From positions 62,001 to 126,000 of the forward strand of contig NZ_SMKV01000009.1 in assembly GCF_004348445.1 (NCBI RefSeq): a DNA stretch of 64,000 nt, in the 5' to 3' direction. Source of the DNA: Saccharopolyspora aridisoli (GTDB lineage: Bacteria; Actinomycetota; Actinomycetes; Mycobacteriales; Pseudonocardiaceae). The notes beneath the pieces were generated by a model. The model did no database searches, had not been told where the DNA came from, and saw only the letters and a list, made by a program, of their open reading frames with translations. A program made the position numbers and the translations under genes. The first letter of the stretch is position 1; each line of letters opens with the position of its first letter. Below are positions 30,700 to 40,229 of the stretch, one piece after another.

Positions 30700-31344
30700 T
30701 CACCACGCCAAGCCGAGGTCGGCGTGCTGCTGCACCCAGGTGTGCATGACGATTCCCGCGGCGACTCCGGCGTTGATCGATCGGGTGGAACCGAACTGCG
30801 CGATGGAGACCACCAGGTCGGCCTCGCGGCGGGACTCCTCGTGCAGACCGGGCCCCTCCTGACCGAACAGCAGCACGCAACGGCGCGGCAGCTCCGCGCG
30901 CTCCACCGGGATCGCGCCCGGCGTGTTGTCCACCGCCACGACCGCCAGGTCCGCTTCCCGCGCCCACTCGGTCAGCGACTCGACGTCCGGGTGGTGGTGG
31001 ACGTGCTGGTACCGGTCGGTGACCATCGCGCCGCGCCGGTTCCAGCGGCGACGACCCACGATGTGCACCGCCTCCGCCAGGAACGCGTTGGCGGTGCGCA
31101 CCACGGTGCCGATGTTGTGGTCGTGCTGGAAGTTCTCGATGGCCACGTGGAAGTCGTGCCGCCGCTGGTCCAGGTCGGCGACGATCGCCTCCCGCTTCCA
31201 GTACCGGTAGTGGTCGACGACGTTGCGCCGGTCACCGTGCTCCAGCAGCTCCGGGTCGTAGCGCTCGTCGTCCGGCCAGGAACCCTCCCACGGGCCCACG
31301 CCGACGCTGGTCCCCCACTCGGTGGGCCCGACGTCCTCGCTCAC
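30700..31344 (-). CDS. TrmH/SpoU-type RNA 2'-O-methyltransferase
   Basis: 214 aa from GTG 31344. The three SPOUT motifs are clear: IENFQHDHNIGTVVRTANAF, CVLLFGQEGPGL and FGSTRSINAGVAAGIVMHTW. It makes 2'-O-methyl groups on rRNA or tRNA from SAM with a trefoil-knot domain. Its start overlaps the pyrE stop by 4 bases (GTGA), so the two are coupled. The order pyrE-trmH near clpB matches Rv0382c-Rv0380c. Confidence 0.93.
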   Translation of the reverse strand: MSEDVGPTEWGTSVGVGPWEGSWPDDERYDPELLEHGDRRNVVDHYRYWKREAIVADLDQRRHDFHVAIENFQHDHNIGTVVRTANAFLAEAVHIVGRRRWNRRGAMVTDRYQHVHHHPDVESLTEWAREADLAVVAVDNTPGAIPVERAELPRRCVLLFGQEGPGLHEESRREADLVVSIAQFGSTRSINAGVAAGIVMHTWVQQHADLGLAW

Positions 31345-31883
31345 GCCAGTCCGAGGTCGGACAGCCCCAGCAACGTGCGGTAGGGCAGTCCCGCTTCCTC
31401 GATGGACTCGCGAGCCCCGGTGTCGCGGTCGACGACGGTCGCCACGCCGACCACCTCGGCGCCCGCTTCGCGCAGCGCCTCGACGGCGGTGAGCACGCTG
31501 CCGCCGGTGGTCGAGGTGTCCTCCACGGCCAGCACCCGCCTGCCGGTGATGTCCGGTCCCTCGATCTGGCGCTGCATGCCGTGGGCCTTCGCGGACTTGC
31601 GCACCACGAAGCTGTCCAGCCCGGGACCATCGGCGTGCATCATCGCCGCGGCGACCGGGTCGGCGCCCAGGGTGAGCCCGCCGACGGCGGTGTAGTCCCA
31701 GTCAGCGGTGATCTGCCGCAGCAGACTCCCGATCAGCGGGGCCGCCTGGTGCTGGAGGGTCGCCCGGCGCAGGTCCACGTAGTAGTCGGCCTCCTTGCCG
31801 GAGGACAACGTCACCTTGCCGTGCACCACCGCGAGCTCTTTGACCAGACGGGCCAGTTCGGAGCGCTGCTTCTCGTTCACCAC
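31341..31883 (-). CDS. pyrE: Orotate phosphoribosyltransferase
   Basis: 180 aa, starting at one of two tandem GTG codons (31883 or 31880). It makes OMP from orotate and PRPP in pyrimidine synthesis. The PRPP loop is RRVLAVEDTSTTGGSVLTAVE, with the orotate/PRPP loop VRKSAKAHGMQRQIEG and VTLSSGKEADYYVDLR near the start. Separated from the main pyr operon. Overlaps the SPOUT methylase gene. Confidence 0.95.
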   Translation of the reverse strand: MVNEKQRSELARLVKELAVVHGKVTLSSGKEADYYVDLRRATLQHQAAPLIGSLLRQITADWDYTAVGGLTLGADPVAAAMMHADGPGLDSFVVRKSAKAHGMQRQIEGPDITGRRVLAVEDTSTTGGSVLTAVEALREAGAEVVGVATVVDRDTGARESIEEAGLPYRTLLGLSDLGLA

Positions 31884-31901
31884 GAGACCCGAGGATAGTT
31901 C

Positions 31902-32675
31902 TCAGGTCCGGCCGGGAACGGTGCGGGTGACCACCATGCGCTGCAGCTTCTTCGGGATCAGCCGACCGATGGCGACCAGCGCCTTGTACTGGGCGCCCGG
32001 GATCGACACCGCCTTGCCCGCGCGGAGGTCGGCCAGCGACTCGTGCACGACCTGGTCGGCCTGCAGCCAGAAGGCGCGCGGGAGCTTGCTCATCTCCAGA
32101 CCGGCGCGCTCGTGGAACTCGGTCCGGGTGAATCCGGGGCACAGCACCATGACCCGCACCCCGGTGCCCGCCAGGGAGGTCGCCAGACCCTCGGAGAAGG
32201 CGATCACGTAGGCCTTGGTGGCGGCGTAGGTGGAGCCGGAAACGGTGAAGAACCCGGCCACGCTGCCCACGTTGATCACGTCGCCGCGCCCGCGCTCGCG
32301 CATCGTCCGCACGGCCGCGTGGGTCAGCTCCAGCACCGCCGCGACGTTGACGTCCAGCTGCTGCCGCAGCACCTCGGGCGCGAGGTCCCAAAAAGCTCCG
32401 CCGGTGCCGAACCCGGCGTTGTTGACCAGCACGTCCACCGGCCTCGTCGCGTCGCCGAGGCGCTCGGCGACCTCCGCCCGCTGCGCGGCGTCGGACAGGT
32501 CCGCCGGGAGGATCTCGACCGCCACGTTGTGCCTGGTCTTGAGCCGGTCGGCGAGCTCTTCGAGACGCTCGGTGTCGCGCGCGACCAGGACCATGTCGTG
32601 ACCCTCAGCGGCCAGCCGACGGGCGTAGGTGCGGCCGATACCCGCGGTGGCACCGGTGACGAGTGCGGTAGGCAT
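31902..32675 (-). CDS. Short-chain dehydrogenase/reductase
   Basis: 257 aa classical SDR: cofactor motif TGATAGIG (residues 7-14), NNAG near 90, catalytic Ser in VGSVAGFFTVSGS and the YAATK active-site pair. A hydrophobic C-terminal helix (LVAIGRLIPKKLQRMVV) is like that of the SDRs acting on lipids in actinomycetes. Substrate unknown. It ends 18 bases before the pyrE start, on the same strand, so it probably heads the operon SDR-pyrE-methylase. Confidence 0.92.
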   Translation of the reverse strand: MPTALVTGATAGIGRTYARRLAAEGHDMVLVARDTERLEELADRLKTRHNVAVEILPADLSDAAQRAEVAERLGDATRPVDVLVNNAGFGTGGAFWDLAPEVLRQQLDVNVAAVLELTHAAVRTMRERGRGDVINVGSVAGFFTVSGSTYAATKAYVIAFSEGLATSLAGTGVRVMVLCPGFTRTEFHERAGLEMSKLPRAFWLQADQVVHESLADLRAGKAVSIPGAQYKALVAIGRLIPKKLQRMVVTRTVPGRT

Positions 32676-32865
32676 GTGCCGAACCTACCCGCCTCGAGAT
32701 GAGGGCGGTGCTGCGGTCGTCCTGCCTCGCGCGCGGTGCGGGTGGCCGCAGGGCCCAACGGGAAAGCTCTCGGCCCTCCTGCTCCGGGCGCGCCGACTCG
32801 TGCCGCCGATGCACCACGTCCGCTTCGGCGGGAAGAACAACCTCAGAACGGATACGCCTCTTGGC

Positions 32866-33564
32866 CTACTGGATGTGCTCCGAGGGCTCTTCCACCTCGG
32901 TCCCGGCCGACGTGCCGTTGGGGTCGCTGTCGAACGGGTCGACCAGGTCGGCGAGGTCGCCGAGATCGCGCAGCAGGCGCTCCAGGCGTGCCGGGTCGAC
33001 GTCGGCGGGGTGCATCGCGGCGAGCACCCAGTCGTTCTCCAGCCAGACCACGGTGACGTCCTGGCCGATCTCCTCGGTGGCCTCGACCAGGTCGGCGGTG
33101 ACCAGCGGGCGGGCCGAGGCGACCTCGGTGACGAAGGCGTAGCGCGAGCCGACCGGGCCCAGCAGGTCCAGCCCGGAGTCCTGGGGCACCGGCACGTCCG
33201 GCAGCCACAGCTCGATGGTCGCCGGGGTCGTGCGGCGGCAGCGGACGCCCACCAGGACGGCGACGTTCTTCCCCCCGGTTTCCAGGTCCAGCACGTAGAC
33301 CTGACGACGGCCGTTCGCGGTGAACGTCGAGCCCGCCACCACGTCCATCGCGGTCGTCGCGCCGTACTGGGCGAGCACGCCGCGCTCCCACCGCGTCGGC
33401 AGGACGCGGTCCACTTCGGCGAACTGCCAACCGCGCAGCGCCGCCCAGCGACGCCGCTCCCGGTTGTTGGAGGTGCGCTGCGATCGGTCGGAGATCAGCA
33501 GCGCGACGCCGGCGACGATCGCGACGACGGCGACGAGGAACCAGAGCCACGCAGGTATGCCCAC
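32866..33564 (-). CDS. Conserved single-TM protein (Rv0383c-like)
   Basis: 232 aa from GTG 33564, chosen because the membrane segment begins at once (WLWFLVAVVAIVAGVALLI). After it come RRRWAALRGWQFAEVDRVLP, typical of an N-terminal block seen in actinobacterial exported proteins of unknown role, a beta-rich domain, and an acidic tail. The neighbour order pyrE - this gene - clpB resembles Rv0382c-Rv0383c-Rv0384c, here interrupted by a TetR/MFS pair. Function unknown. Confidence 0.8.
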   Translation of the reverse strand: MGIPAWLWFLVAVVAIVAGVALLISDRSQRTSNNRERRRWAALRGWQFAEVDRVLPTRWERGVLAQYGATTAMDVVAGSTFTANGRRQVYVLDLETGGKNVAVLVGVRCRRTTPATIELWLPDVPVPQDSGLDLLGPVGSRYAFVTEVASARPLVTADLVEATEEIGQDVTVVWLENDWVLAAMHPADVDPARLERLLRDLGDLADLVDPFDSDPNGTSAGTEVEEPSEHIQ

Positions 33565-33673
33565 ACCGGGCAGGGTAGTCCGAACATCGCGGAACTCGAA
33601 GATCACCTGGGCATCGGAATTCGAACCGCTCATTCGGCTGATCTTGACGTGCGAAAACCGCGCTCCGGGAGGC

Positions 33674-34297
33674 TCACCCGGCGCGGTCGTCGCAGAGGGC
33701 TCGCCACTCGGCAGTGTCGGGCGCGGGGCCGCGCAGGGCGGCGCCGCCGGCGCGAAGGCCCCCCAGGACCAGGCCGAGGTAGCGGGCGCGGAGTTCGGCG
33801 CGGCGCGACTCGGTGGTCGGCAGCGACGGGTTGAGGTGCTTGAACAGCAGCAGGACGTCGGTCCCGTCGACATCGGCCCGGAGCTCACCGGCCCGCTTGG
33901 CGTCGTCGACCAGCGCCTCGATCACCTCGGCGACCCGCTCCTGGAGGTCGCGGAACTCGACCGAGGAGGTGTGCCGCTCCTCCAGCTGCGGCAGCGCGGT
34001 CCCGATGCCCGAGCCCTCCCGCAGGCAGCGGTGCATGAAGCGGCTCAGCGCCCGCCAGGGATCTCCCTCCTCGGCGCGCGCGGCCTCGGCTTCATCGATG
34101 ACCAGGCGGAACGCCGCGATGCGCACCTGCTCGACGAGCTCGGACTTGCTCGGGTAGCGGCGGTAGATGCTGGCCACGCCGACCCCGGCGCGCTTGGCGA
34201 CCTCGGCCATCGGAGCGGCCATCCCGTGCTCGGCGAAGACCTCCCGGGCGGCTCGGATCACGGCGTCGTCGTGCCGAGCGGTCGTTGCTGTGGCCAT
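33674..34297 (-). CDS. TetR-family regulator of the adjacent MFS gene
   Basis: 207 aa from ATG 34297. HTH: DDAVIRAAREVFAEHGMAAPM, AEVAKRAGVGVASIYRRYPSKSEL. The C-terminal domain is of the SbtR/TetR_C type. Divergent from the MFS transporter; the 91-base gap contains a GCGGAA-N7-TTCCGC inverted repeat, the likely operator. It probably represses the transporter until a substrate binds. Confidence 0.92.
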   Translation of the reverse strand: MATATTARHDDAVIRAAREVFAEHGMAAPMAEVAKRAGVGVASIYRRYPSKSELVEQVRIAAFRLVIDEAEAARAEEGDPWRALSRFMHRCLREGSGIGTALPQLEERHTSSVEFRDLQERVAEVIEALVDDAKRAGELRADVDGTDVLLLFKHLNPSLPTTESRRAELRARYLGLVLGGLRAGGAALRGPAPDTAEWRALCDDRAG

Positions 34298-34317
34298 GGA
34301 CACAAGGCTACGCCCGC

Positions 34318-34336
34318 GCGGAATGGTTCGTTCCGC
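34318..34336. promoter_or_regulatory. Likely TetR operator
   Basis: Perfect 6-bp arms GCGGAA (34318-34323) and TTCCGC (34331-34336) about a 7-base centre, midway between divergent tetR and MFS starts. Size and place fit a TetR-dimer site. Confidence 0.65.
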
Positions 34337-34388
34337 TAAGAGGTTGTCGTTGTCCGGACCTCCCGAACTCCGACCGCAGAGGAAATCC

Positions 34389-35594
34389 ATGACCACCGAA
34401 CTGGCACGCCCCGGCCCCGCGAGCGAGCGCGGGTTGTCGCGTTCCGGCTCGTTCTGGTTCATCGGCGGGATCTACGCCCTGTTCCTGATGGCCTCCACCG
34501 CCCCGTCCCCGATGTACTCGATCTACCAGCAGCGGTGGGGGTTCACCAACACCGTCCTGACGGAGGTCTTCGCCTCCTACGCGGTGGCGATCCTGGTGGC
34601 GCTGCTGCTGTGCGGGTCGCTGTCGGACCACGTCGGACGACGCCCGGTGCTGATCGGCGCGCTGGTGGTCGAGATCGCCGCTGTGCTGGTGCTCGCGCTG
34701 GCCAGCGGCGTCGGCGGGCTGTTCGCCGGCCGCGTGCTGCAGGGGCTGGCCACGGGCGCTGCGACGAGCGCGATCAGCGGTGCGCTGCTGGACTTCCAAC
34801 GCCCCGGGTCCAGCCAGGGCTCGTTGGTCAACGGGGTCGCGGCGGCGCTGGGCATGGCGGGCGGGTCGCTGCTGTCGGGAATCCTCGTGCAGTTCGCCCC
34901 CGGACCGACGCTGACCAGCTACCTGCTGCTCGCGACCGGTTTCGCGGTGGCGATCCCGGTCGTGCTCGCGATGCCGGAAACGGTGGCGAAGAACAGCTCG
35001 TTCGGTGAGGCGCTGCGCCCGCGCAGGCCGGTCGTCCCGGCGGGCCAGAGCGCTCGGTTCGCGCTGATGTCGACCATGGTGCTGGCCTCGTGGATCGTCG
35101 GCGGGATGTTCATGTCGCTGGCCCCGTCGGTGGCCAAGGGCATGGTGCACGACCTCCCGAACCTGATCAGCGGGCTCCCCGTGGCGGTGCTGGCCGGCTT
35201 CGGCGGCCTCACTCAGCTGCTGCTGGCGCGCTGGCCCGCCGAGCGCGCGGTGCGCGCCGGAGCGGTGCTGATGATCACCGCGATGGCCGGGGTCGCTGCC
35301 GCGGTCCTGTCCCAGCACGCGTTCCTGTTCTTCGTGGCCACCGCCGTGCTCGGTGTCGGTTGGGGGCTGATGTTCATGGGCGCCTTCCGGATGCTCACCG
35401 GCTTGGCGGCCCCGCACCAGCGCGCGGGCACGGCGGCGATGATCTACGTCGTCGCCTACCTCTCGGCCACGGTCCCGGCCGTAGTGCTCGGCTACATCAG
35501 CACCATCACGGACCTGACGACGGCCACCCTGGTCTTCACCGCAGCGGCCTCCTCGTTCGCCGCGATCGCCGCCCTCTCCACGCTCCGCCGCTGA
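34389..35594 (+). CDS. MFS efflux transporter (12 TM)
   Basis: 401 aa from ATG 34389, with AGAGGAA upstream. The MFS motif A is LSDHVGRRPVL; the first segment IYALFLMASTAPSPMYSIYQ resembles the drug/proton antiporter-1 group. Twelve membrane segments are expected. It is divergent from a TetR repressor with an operator between, the usual arrangement for substrate-induced efflux. Substrate unknown. Ends at a 13-bp bidirectional terminator shared with clpB. Confidence 0.93.
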   Translation: MTTELARPGPASERGLSRSGSFWFIGGIYALFLMASTAPSPMYSIYQQRWGFTNTVLTEVFASYAVAILVALLLCGSLSDHVGRRPVLIGALVVEIAAVLVLALASGVGGLFAGRVLQGLATGAATSAISGALLDFQRPGSSQGSLVNGVAAALGMAGGSLLSGILVQFAPGPTLTSYLLLATGFAVAIPVVLAMPETVAKNSSFGEALRPRRPVVPAGQSARFALMSTMVLASWIVGGMFMSLAPSVAKGMVHDLPNLISGLPVAVLAGFGGLTQLLLARWPAERAVRAGAVLMITAMAGVAAAVLSQHAFLFFVATAVLGVGWGLMFMGAFRMLTGLAAPHQRAGTAAMIYVVAYLSATVPAVVLGYISTITDLTTATLVFTAAASSFAAIAALSTLRR

Positions 35595-35595
35595 C

Positions 35596-35640
35596 CCCGG
35601 GCGGCCTCAGAACTCCGCGCGAGGTTCGAGGCCGCCCGGG
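35596..35640. terminator. Bidirectional terminator between MFS gene and clpB
   Basis: A perfect 13-bp stem CCCGGGCGGCCTC (35596-35608) with GAGGCCGCCCGGG (35628-35640) and a 19-base loop, between convergent stops at 35594 and 35649. Confidence 0.85.
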
Positions 35641-35648
35641 GAGCGGGG

Positions 35649-38237
35649 TCACTCCGCGGGTTCGACGGCAAGGGCTTCGTTGTCGTCGGTGACGTCGATG
35701 CGGACCTTGTCGCCTTCGCGGATGTCGCCCGCGAGGAGCTTGCGGGCCAGCTGGTCGCCGATGGCCGACTGCACCAGGCGGCGCAGCGGGCGAGCGCCGT
35801 AGACCGGGTCGAAACCGTTGAGCGCCAGCCAGTCCCGCGCCGCCGGTTGCACGTCGAGGGCCAGCCGGCGCTGCGCGAGCCGCTTGGCCAGCCGGTCCAC
35901 TTGGATGTCCACGATGGACGTGAGCTCCTCGGTGTTGAGCTGGTGGAACACCACGACGTCGTCGAGCCGGTTGAGGAATTCGGGCTTGAAGTGCCCGCGC
36001 ACCACCGACATCACGGCCTCGTCTCGGTCCCGCTCGCCGAGGTTGGGATCGGCGATGGCCTGCGACCCGAGGTTGGAGGTCAGCACCAGGATCGTGTTGC
36101 GGAAGTCGACCGTGCGGCCCTGCCCGTCGGTGAGCCGCCCGTCGTCGAGGACCTGCAGCAGCACGTCGAAGACGTCGGAGTGTGCTTTCTCGACCTCGTC
36201 GAACAGCACCACCGAGTAGGGCCTGCGGCGGACCGATTCGGTGAGCTGACCGCCCTGGTCGTGGCCGACGTAGCCGGGCGGGGCACCGACCAGGCGGGAC
36301 ACCGAGTGCTTCTCGGAGTACTCGCTCATGTCGATGCGGATCATCGACCGCTCGTCGTCGAACAGGAACCCGGCGAGCGCCTTGGCCAGCTCGGTCTTGC
36401 CGACCCCGGTCGGGCCCAGGAACAGGAACGAGCCGGTCGGCCGGTCCGGGTCGGCGACACCGGCGCGGGTGCGCCGGACCGCGTCGGCGACCGCGCGCAC
36501 CGCTTCCGCCTGACCGACGACGTGGGCGCCGAGGGCGTCCTCCATCCGCAGCAGCTTGGTGGTCTCGCCCTCCATCAGGCGCCCCGCGGGGATGCCGGTC
36601 CAGGCGCTGACGACGTCCGCGACGTCGTCAGCGGTGACCTCCTCCTGCAGCATCGCCTTGCGCTCGGTCTGCGCGTGGGTGGCCGTGTCGAGTTCTTTCT
36701 CCAGCGCGGGGATTCGCCCGTAGCGGAGTTCTGCGGCCTTGCCGAGGTCGCCGTCGCGCTCGGCGCGCTCGGACTCCCCGCGCAGCTGTTCCAGCTGGGT
36801 CTTGAGGTCGCGGACCTTGTCGATGGACTCCTTCTCCTGCTGCCAGCGCGCGGTGAGCTCGGAGAGCTTCTCGCGCCGGTCGGCGAGCTCGGCGCGCAGC
36901 GCCGCGAGGCGTTCGACCGAGGCCGGGTCGGACTCCTTGGCCAGCGCCATCTCCTCGATCTCCAGCCGGCGCACGGCCCGCTCGACCTCGTCGATCTCCA
37001 CCGGACGCGAGTCGATCTCCATGCGCAGCCGGGAGGCGGCCTCGTCGACCAGGTCGATGGCCTTGTCCGGCAGGAAGCGGGCGGTGATGTAGCGGTCGGA
37101 CAGCGTCGCTGCGGCCACCAGGGCCCCGTCGGTGATCCTGACGCCGTGGTGGACCTCGTAGCGCTCCTTGAGCCCGCGCAGGATCGCCACGGCGTCCTCG
37201 GGGCTCGGTTCGCCGACCAGCACCTGCTGGAATCGGCGTTCCAGCGCGGCGTCGGTCTCGATGCGCTCGCGGTACTCGTCGAGCGTGGTCGCGCCGACCA
37301 TGCGCAGCTCGCCGCGCGCCAGCATGGGTTTGATCATGTTGCCCGCGTCCATCGAACCATCACCGGAGGCACCAGCGCCGACGATGGTGTGCAGCTCGTC
37401 GATGAAGGTGATCACCTGACCGGCTGATTCGGTGATCTCCTTCAGCACGGCCTTGAGCCGTTCCTCGAACTCGCCCCGGTACTTCGCGCCGGCCACCATC
37501 GAACCGAGGTCGAGCGAGATGACCCGCTTGCCGCGCAGCGATTCGGGCACGTCACCTGCGACGACCCGCTGCGCGAGGCCCTCGACGATGGCGGTCTTGC
37601 CGACACCGGGCTCACCGATGAGCACCGGGTTGTTCTTGGTCCGCCGGGACAGCACCTGCACGACGCGACGGATCTCGGCGTCGCGGCCGATGACCGGGTC
37701 GAGCTCGCCTGCGCGGGCGCGCTCGGTGAGGTCCTGGCCGTACTTCTCCAGCGCTTGGTAGGTGCCTTCGGGATCGGGGCTGGTCACGCGGGCCGAGCCG
37801 CGCACGTTGGCGAAGGCCTCCCGCAGGGCGTCGGGCGTGGCTCCGTGCTTGCGCAGCAGGTCGGCGACGCTGCCGCCCTCGGCTGCCAGCCCGACGAGCA
37901 GGTGCTCGGTGGAGACGTACTGATCGCCCATCTCGGTGGCCAGGTGTTGCGCGCGGGTGAGCGCCTTGACGGCTTCGCCCGACAGCTGCGGGGCGCCGAC
38001 GGTGCTGCCGGTGGCGGCGGGCAGTGAGTTCGTCAGCGAGTCGAGCTCGCGCCGCACGTCGGCGACGTCCGCCCCGACGGCGGTCAGCAGCGGTGCGGTC
38101 AGCCCGTCACCTTGCGCGAGCAGGGCCCCGAGCACGTGCGCGGGGCCCACGTCCGGGTTCCCCGCCATGGTGGCGGCCTGGACCGCGGAGGAGATGGCCT
38201 GTTGGGTCTTCGTCGTCGGGTTGAACGCGTCCATCAC
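35649..38237 (-). CDS. clpB: ClpB disaggregase
   Basis: 862 aa Hsp100 ATPase that works with DnaK/DnaJ/GrpE to resolve protein aggregates. It has the N-terminal Clp repeats (residues 1-145), Walker A1 [16 protein letters not shown], a coiled-coil middle domain (about 400-525, ending [20 protein letters not shown]), Walker A2 [17 protein letters not shown], and sensor-2 GARPLRR. Two tandem ATG codons; the start could be 38234. An HspR-type operator at 38310-38330 indicates control by HspR, encoded at 47.4-47.9 kb. Confidence 0.98.
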   Translation of the reverse strand: MMDAFNPTTKTQQAISSAVQAATMAGNPDVGPAHVLGALLAQGDGLTAPLLTAVGADVADVRRELDSLTNSLPAATGSTVGAPQLSGEAVKALTRAQHLATEMGDQYVSTEHLLVGLAAEGGSVADLLRKHGATPDALREAFANVRGSARVTSPDPEGTYQALEKYGQDLTERARAGELDPVIGRDAEIRRVVQVLSRRTKNNPVLIGEPGVGKTAIVEGLAQRVVAGDVPESLRGKRVISLDLGSMVAGAKYRGEFEERLKAVLKEITESAGQVITFIDELHTIVGAGASGDGSMDAGNMIKPMLARGELRMVGATTLDEYRERIETDAALERRFQQVLVGEPSPEDAVAILRGLKERYEVHHGVRITDGALVAAATLSDRYITARFLPDKAIDLVDEAASRLRMEIDSRPVEIDEVERAVRRLEIEEMALAKESDPASVERLAALRAELADRREKLSELTARWQQEKESIDKVRDLKTQLEQLRGESERAERDGDLGKAAELRYGRIPALEKELDTATHAQTERKAMLQEEVTADDVADVVSAWTGIPAGRLMEGETTKLLRMEDALGAHVVGQAEAVRAVADAVRRTRAGVADPDRPTGSFLFLGPTGVGKTELAKALAGFLFDDERSMIRIDMSEYSEKHSVSRLVGAPPGYVGHDQGGQLTESVRRRPYSVVLFDEVEKAHSDVFDVLLQVLDDGRLTDGQGRTVDFRNTILVLTSNLGSQAIADPNLGERDRDEAVMSVVRGHFKPEFLNRLDDVVVFHQLNTEELTSIVDIQVDRLAKRLAQRRLALDVQPAARDWLALNGFDPVYGARPLRRLVQSAIGDQLARKLLAGDIREGDKVRIDVTDDNEALAVEPAE

Positions 38238-38309
38238 TCACCTCGTGCCGGTTCCGTGCCTGGTCGGTCCGCCTGTCGGCACCAGACTCACACTTCCAAC
38301 ATAACAAAA

Positions 38310-38330
38310 GTTGAGCGCGTTCCACTCAAG
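38310..38330 (-). promoter_or_regulatory. HspR operator (HAIR) upstream of clpB
   Basis: TTGAG-N9-CTCAA (38311-38315 and 38325-38329), the spacing of the actinobacterial HspR-associated inverted repeat. The left outer base is G instead of C, so the arms are 5 bp. It lies 73 bases upstream of the clpB start. The matching sites before dnaK support it. Confidence 0.85.
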
Positions 38331-38459
38331 TCATGATTTCACACTAGTTTTCTTTTTTCACACCGCGTGAACATGGGCCTGGCCATTCGGACCAACCTTC
38401 CGCAGATTGTTACGCACAGTGCTTGCTTTCAGCGGTTTTGCTCGCTTTGCTATTGCGCC

Positions 38460-40037
38460 ATGACCTACACCTTGGGGACACCACCGCCGGACGGCGAACT
38501 CGTCCTTGCGGCTGATGCCGGCCCACTCGCCGGCATCGAGGACACCATCAACAACGTCTTCACGCCGATCTCGGAGGCCTTCTCCGGATTCGTTTTCGGT
38601 GAGATCACCGTCTTCGGCGTGACCTTCCCGTGGATCGTCGCCTGGCTGGTGATCGCCGCGACGGTGTTCACGCTGGTCTTCGGTTTCGTGCAGATCCGGA
38701 ACTTCAAGCTCGCGGTCGACCTGGTGCGCGGCAAGTACACCAGCAAGGAAGAGCCCGGCGAGATCAACCACTTCCAAGCACTGGCCTCAGCGCTGTCGGG
38801 AACCGTCGGCCTGGGCAACATCGCCGGCGTCGGTGTCGCGGTCACCGTCGGCGGCGCGGGTGCGACGTTCTGGATGATCCTCTGCGGTCTGCTCGGCATG
38901 GCGACCAAGTTCGTCGAGTGCACCCTCGGGGTGAAGTACCGCGAGATCGACGCGGACGGCAACGTTCACGGCGGTCCGATGCACTACCTGCGCAAGGGCC
39001 TCGCCGAGCAGATCCCCAACGCCTTCGGACGCGGCCTGGGCAAGGTGCTCGCCGTGCTGTCGGCGATCATGATCCTGCTGTTCGGCATCGGCGGCGGCAA
39101 CATGTTCCAGGCCAACCAGACCTTCGCCCAGGTGCGCGACGTCACCGGTGGCGAGGAGGGCCTGCTCGGCTCCGACGGCGCCGCGCTGATCTTCGGCATC
39201 ATCCTGGCGATCATCGTCGGCTCGGTCGTGGTCGGCGGCATCAAGTCCATCGGCGCGGTGACCAGCAAGCTCGTCCCGGCGATGGCCATCGTCTACGTCC
39301 TGGCCTCGCTGACGGTCATCGGCGTCAACATCACCGCTGTGCCGGACGCGGTCGCCACGATCATCCAGGGCGCGTTCACCCCGGAGGCCGGTTTCGGCGG
39401 TCTCATCGGTGTGCTGATCGTCGGTTTCCAGCGCGCGGCGTTCTCCAACGAGGCCGGCCTGGGCTCGGCGCCGATCGCGCACTCCGCGGTCCGCACCAAG
39501 AACCCCACCACCGAGGGCCTGGTGGCGCTGCTGGAGCCCTTCATCGACACCGTCATCATCTGCACCATGACCGCGCTGACCATCGTCATCGCGCAGCCGC
39601 AGCTGTGGGTCGAGGGGCAGAAGGCGGTGCTGGCCGGCGGCGAGGAGCCGGACGGCGTCACGGTGACCTCCGAGGCGTTCGCCAGCGTCCTGCCCTGGTT
39701 CCCGTACGTGCTGACCGTGGCGGTCGTGCTCTTCGCCGTCTCGACGATCATCACCTGGGGCTACTACGGCCAGCGCGCGTGGCTGTTCCTGTTCGGCAAC
39801 ACCTCGGTGAGCCGCAACATCTACAACGTGGTGTTCTGCCTGTTCGTTGTCGTCGGTTCGGTGCTGAGCCTGAGCAGCGTCATGGACTTCACCGACGCGG
39901 TGCTGTTCCTGCTGGCCCTGTTCAACATCATCGGCCTCTACATCATGATCCCGGTGGTCAAGCGGGAGCTGGCCGACTACAAGGCCAAGATCCGCTCCGG
40001 AGAGGTTCGGAAGGTCAACTCGAAGTCCGGCGTCTGA
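38460..40037 (+). CDS. Alanine/glycine:cation symporter (AGCS family)
   Basis: 525 aa from ATG 38460; no strong ribosome site. Sodium- or proton-coupled uptake of alanine or glycine. The family signature is GTVGLGNIAGVGVAVTVGGA near residue 115, followed by FWMILCGLLGMATKFVECTL and AFSNEAGLGSAPIAHSA. About ten to eleven membrane segments; the last ends in a basic tail. Divergent from clpB, with a 222-base gap holding the HspR operator. Two hairpins follow it. Confidence 0.95.
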   Translation: MTYTLGTPPPDGELVLAADAGPLAGIEDTINNVFTPISEAFSGFVFGEITVFGVTFPWIVAWLVIAATVFTLVFGFVQIRNFKLAVDLVRGKYTSKEEPGEINHFQALASALSGTVGLGNIAGVGVAVTVGGAGATFWMILCGLLGMATKFVECTLGVKYREIDADGNVHGGPMHYLRKGLAEQIPNAFGRGLGKVLAVLSAIMILLFGIGGGNMFQANQTFAQVRDVTGGEEGLLGSDGAALIFGIILAIIVGSVVVGGIKSIGAVTSKLVPAMAIVYVLASLTVIGVNITAVPDAVATIIQGAFTPEAGFGGLIGVLIVGFQRAAFSNEAGLGSAPIAHSAVRTKNPTTEGLVALLEPFIDTVIICTMTALTIVIAQPQLWVEGQKAVLAGGEEPDGVTVTSEAFASVLPWFPYVLTVAVVLFAVSTIITWGYYGQRAWLFLFGNTSVSRNIYNVVFCLFVVVGSVLSLSSVMDFTDAVLFLLALFNIIGLYIMIPVVKRELADYKAKIRSGEVRKVNSKSGV

Positions 40038-40084
40038 ACGCAAGACCGACGCCTGCCCTGAACACCGGCGCAACTCGGGTCACG

Positions 40085-40130
40085 GATCACCGCGTTGATC
40101 GCGGTGCCCGGTCACCGATCGGCGGTGATC
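40085..40130 (+). terminator. Hairpin with GATCACCGC/GCGGTGATC arms
   Basis: A 9-bp stem (40085-40093 with 40122-40130), 47 bases after the AGCS stop. Its arms are the core of the hairpin at 25487-25528. The loop itself contains TTGATCGCGGTG, a third half-copy. Confidence 0.6.
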
Positions 40131-40143
40131 GGGGTTGAGGCAT

Positions 40144-40184
40144 GAAGAAGCCGTGCGCACCCCCGACGTGCGCACGGCTTCTTC
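40144..40184. terminator. Strong bidirectional terminator
   Basis: A 17-bp stem (40144-40160 with 40168-40184; left arm GAAGAAGCCGTGCGCAC) with a 7-base loop and a following CTTCTTCC run. It lies between the convergent AGCS and YceI genes. Confidence 0.9.
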
Positions 40185-40229
40185 TTCCTAAGGAGCGGCC
40201 GAGCCAGCCACAGCAGACCGCTCCTGGTC

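Noticed and set aside
35847-37427. 526-codon + strand frame opposite clpB
   Set aside because: Shadow of clpB with low-complexity Val/Leu/Gly/Asp/Arg composition.
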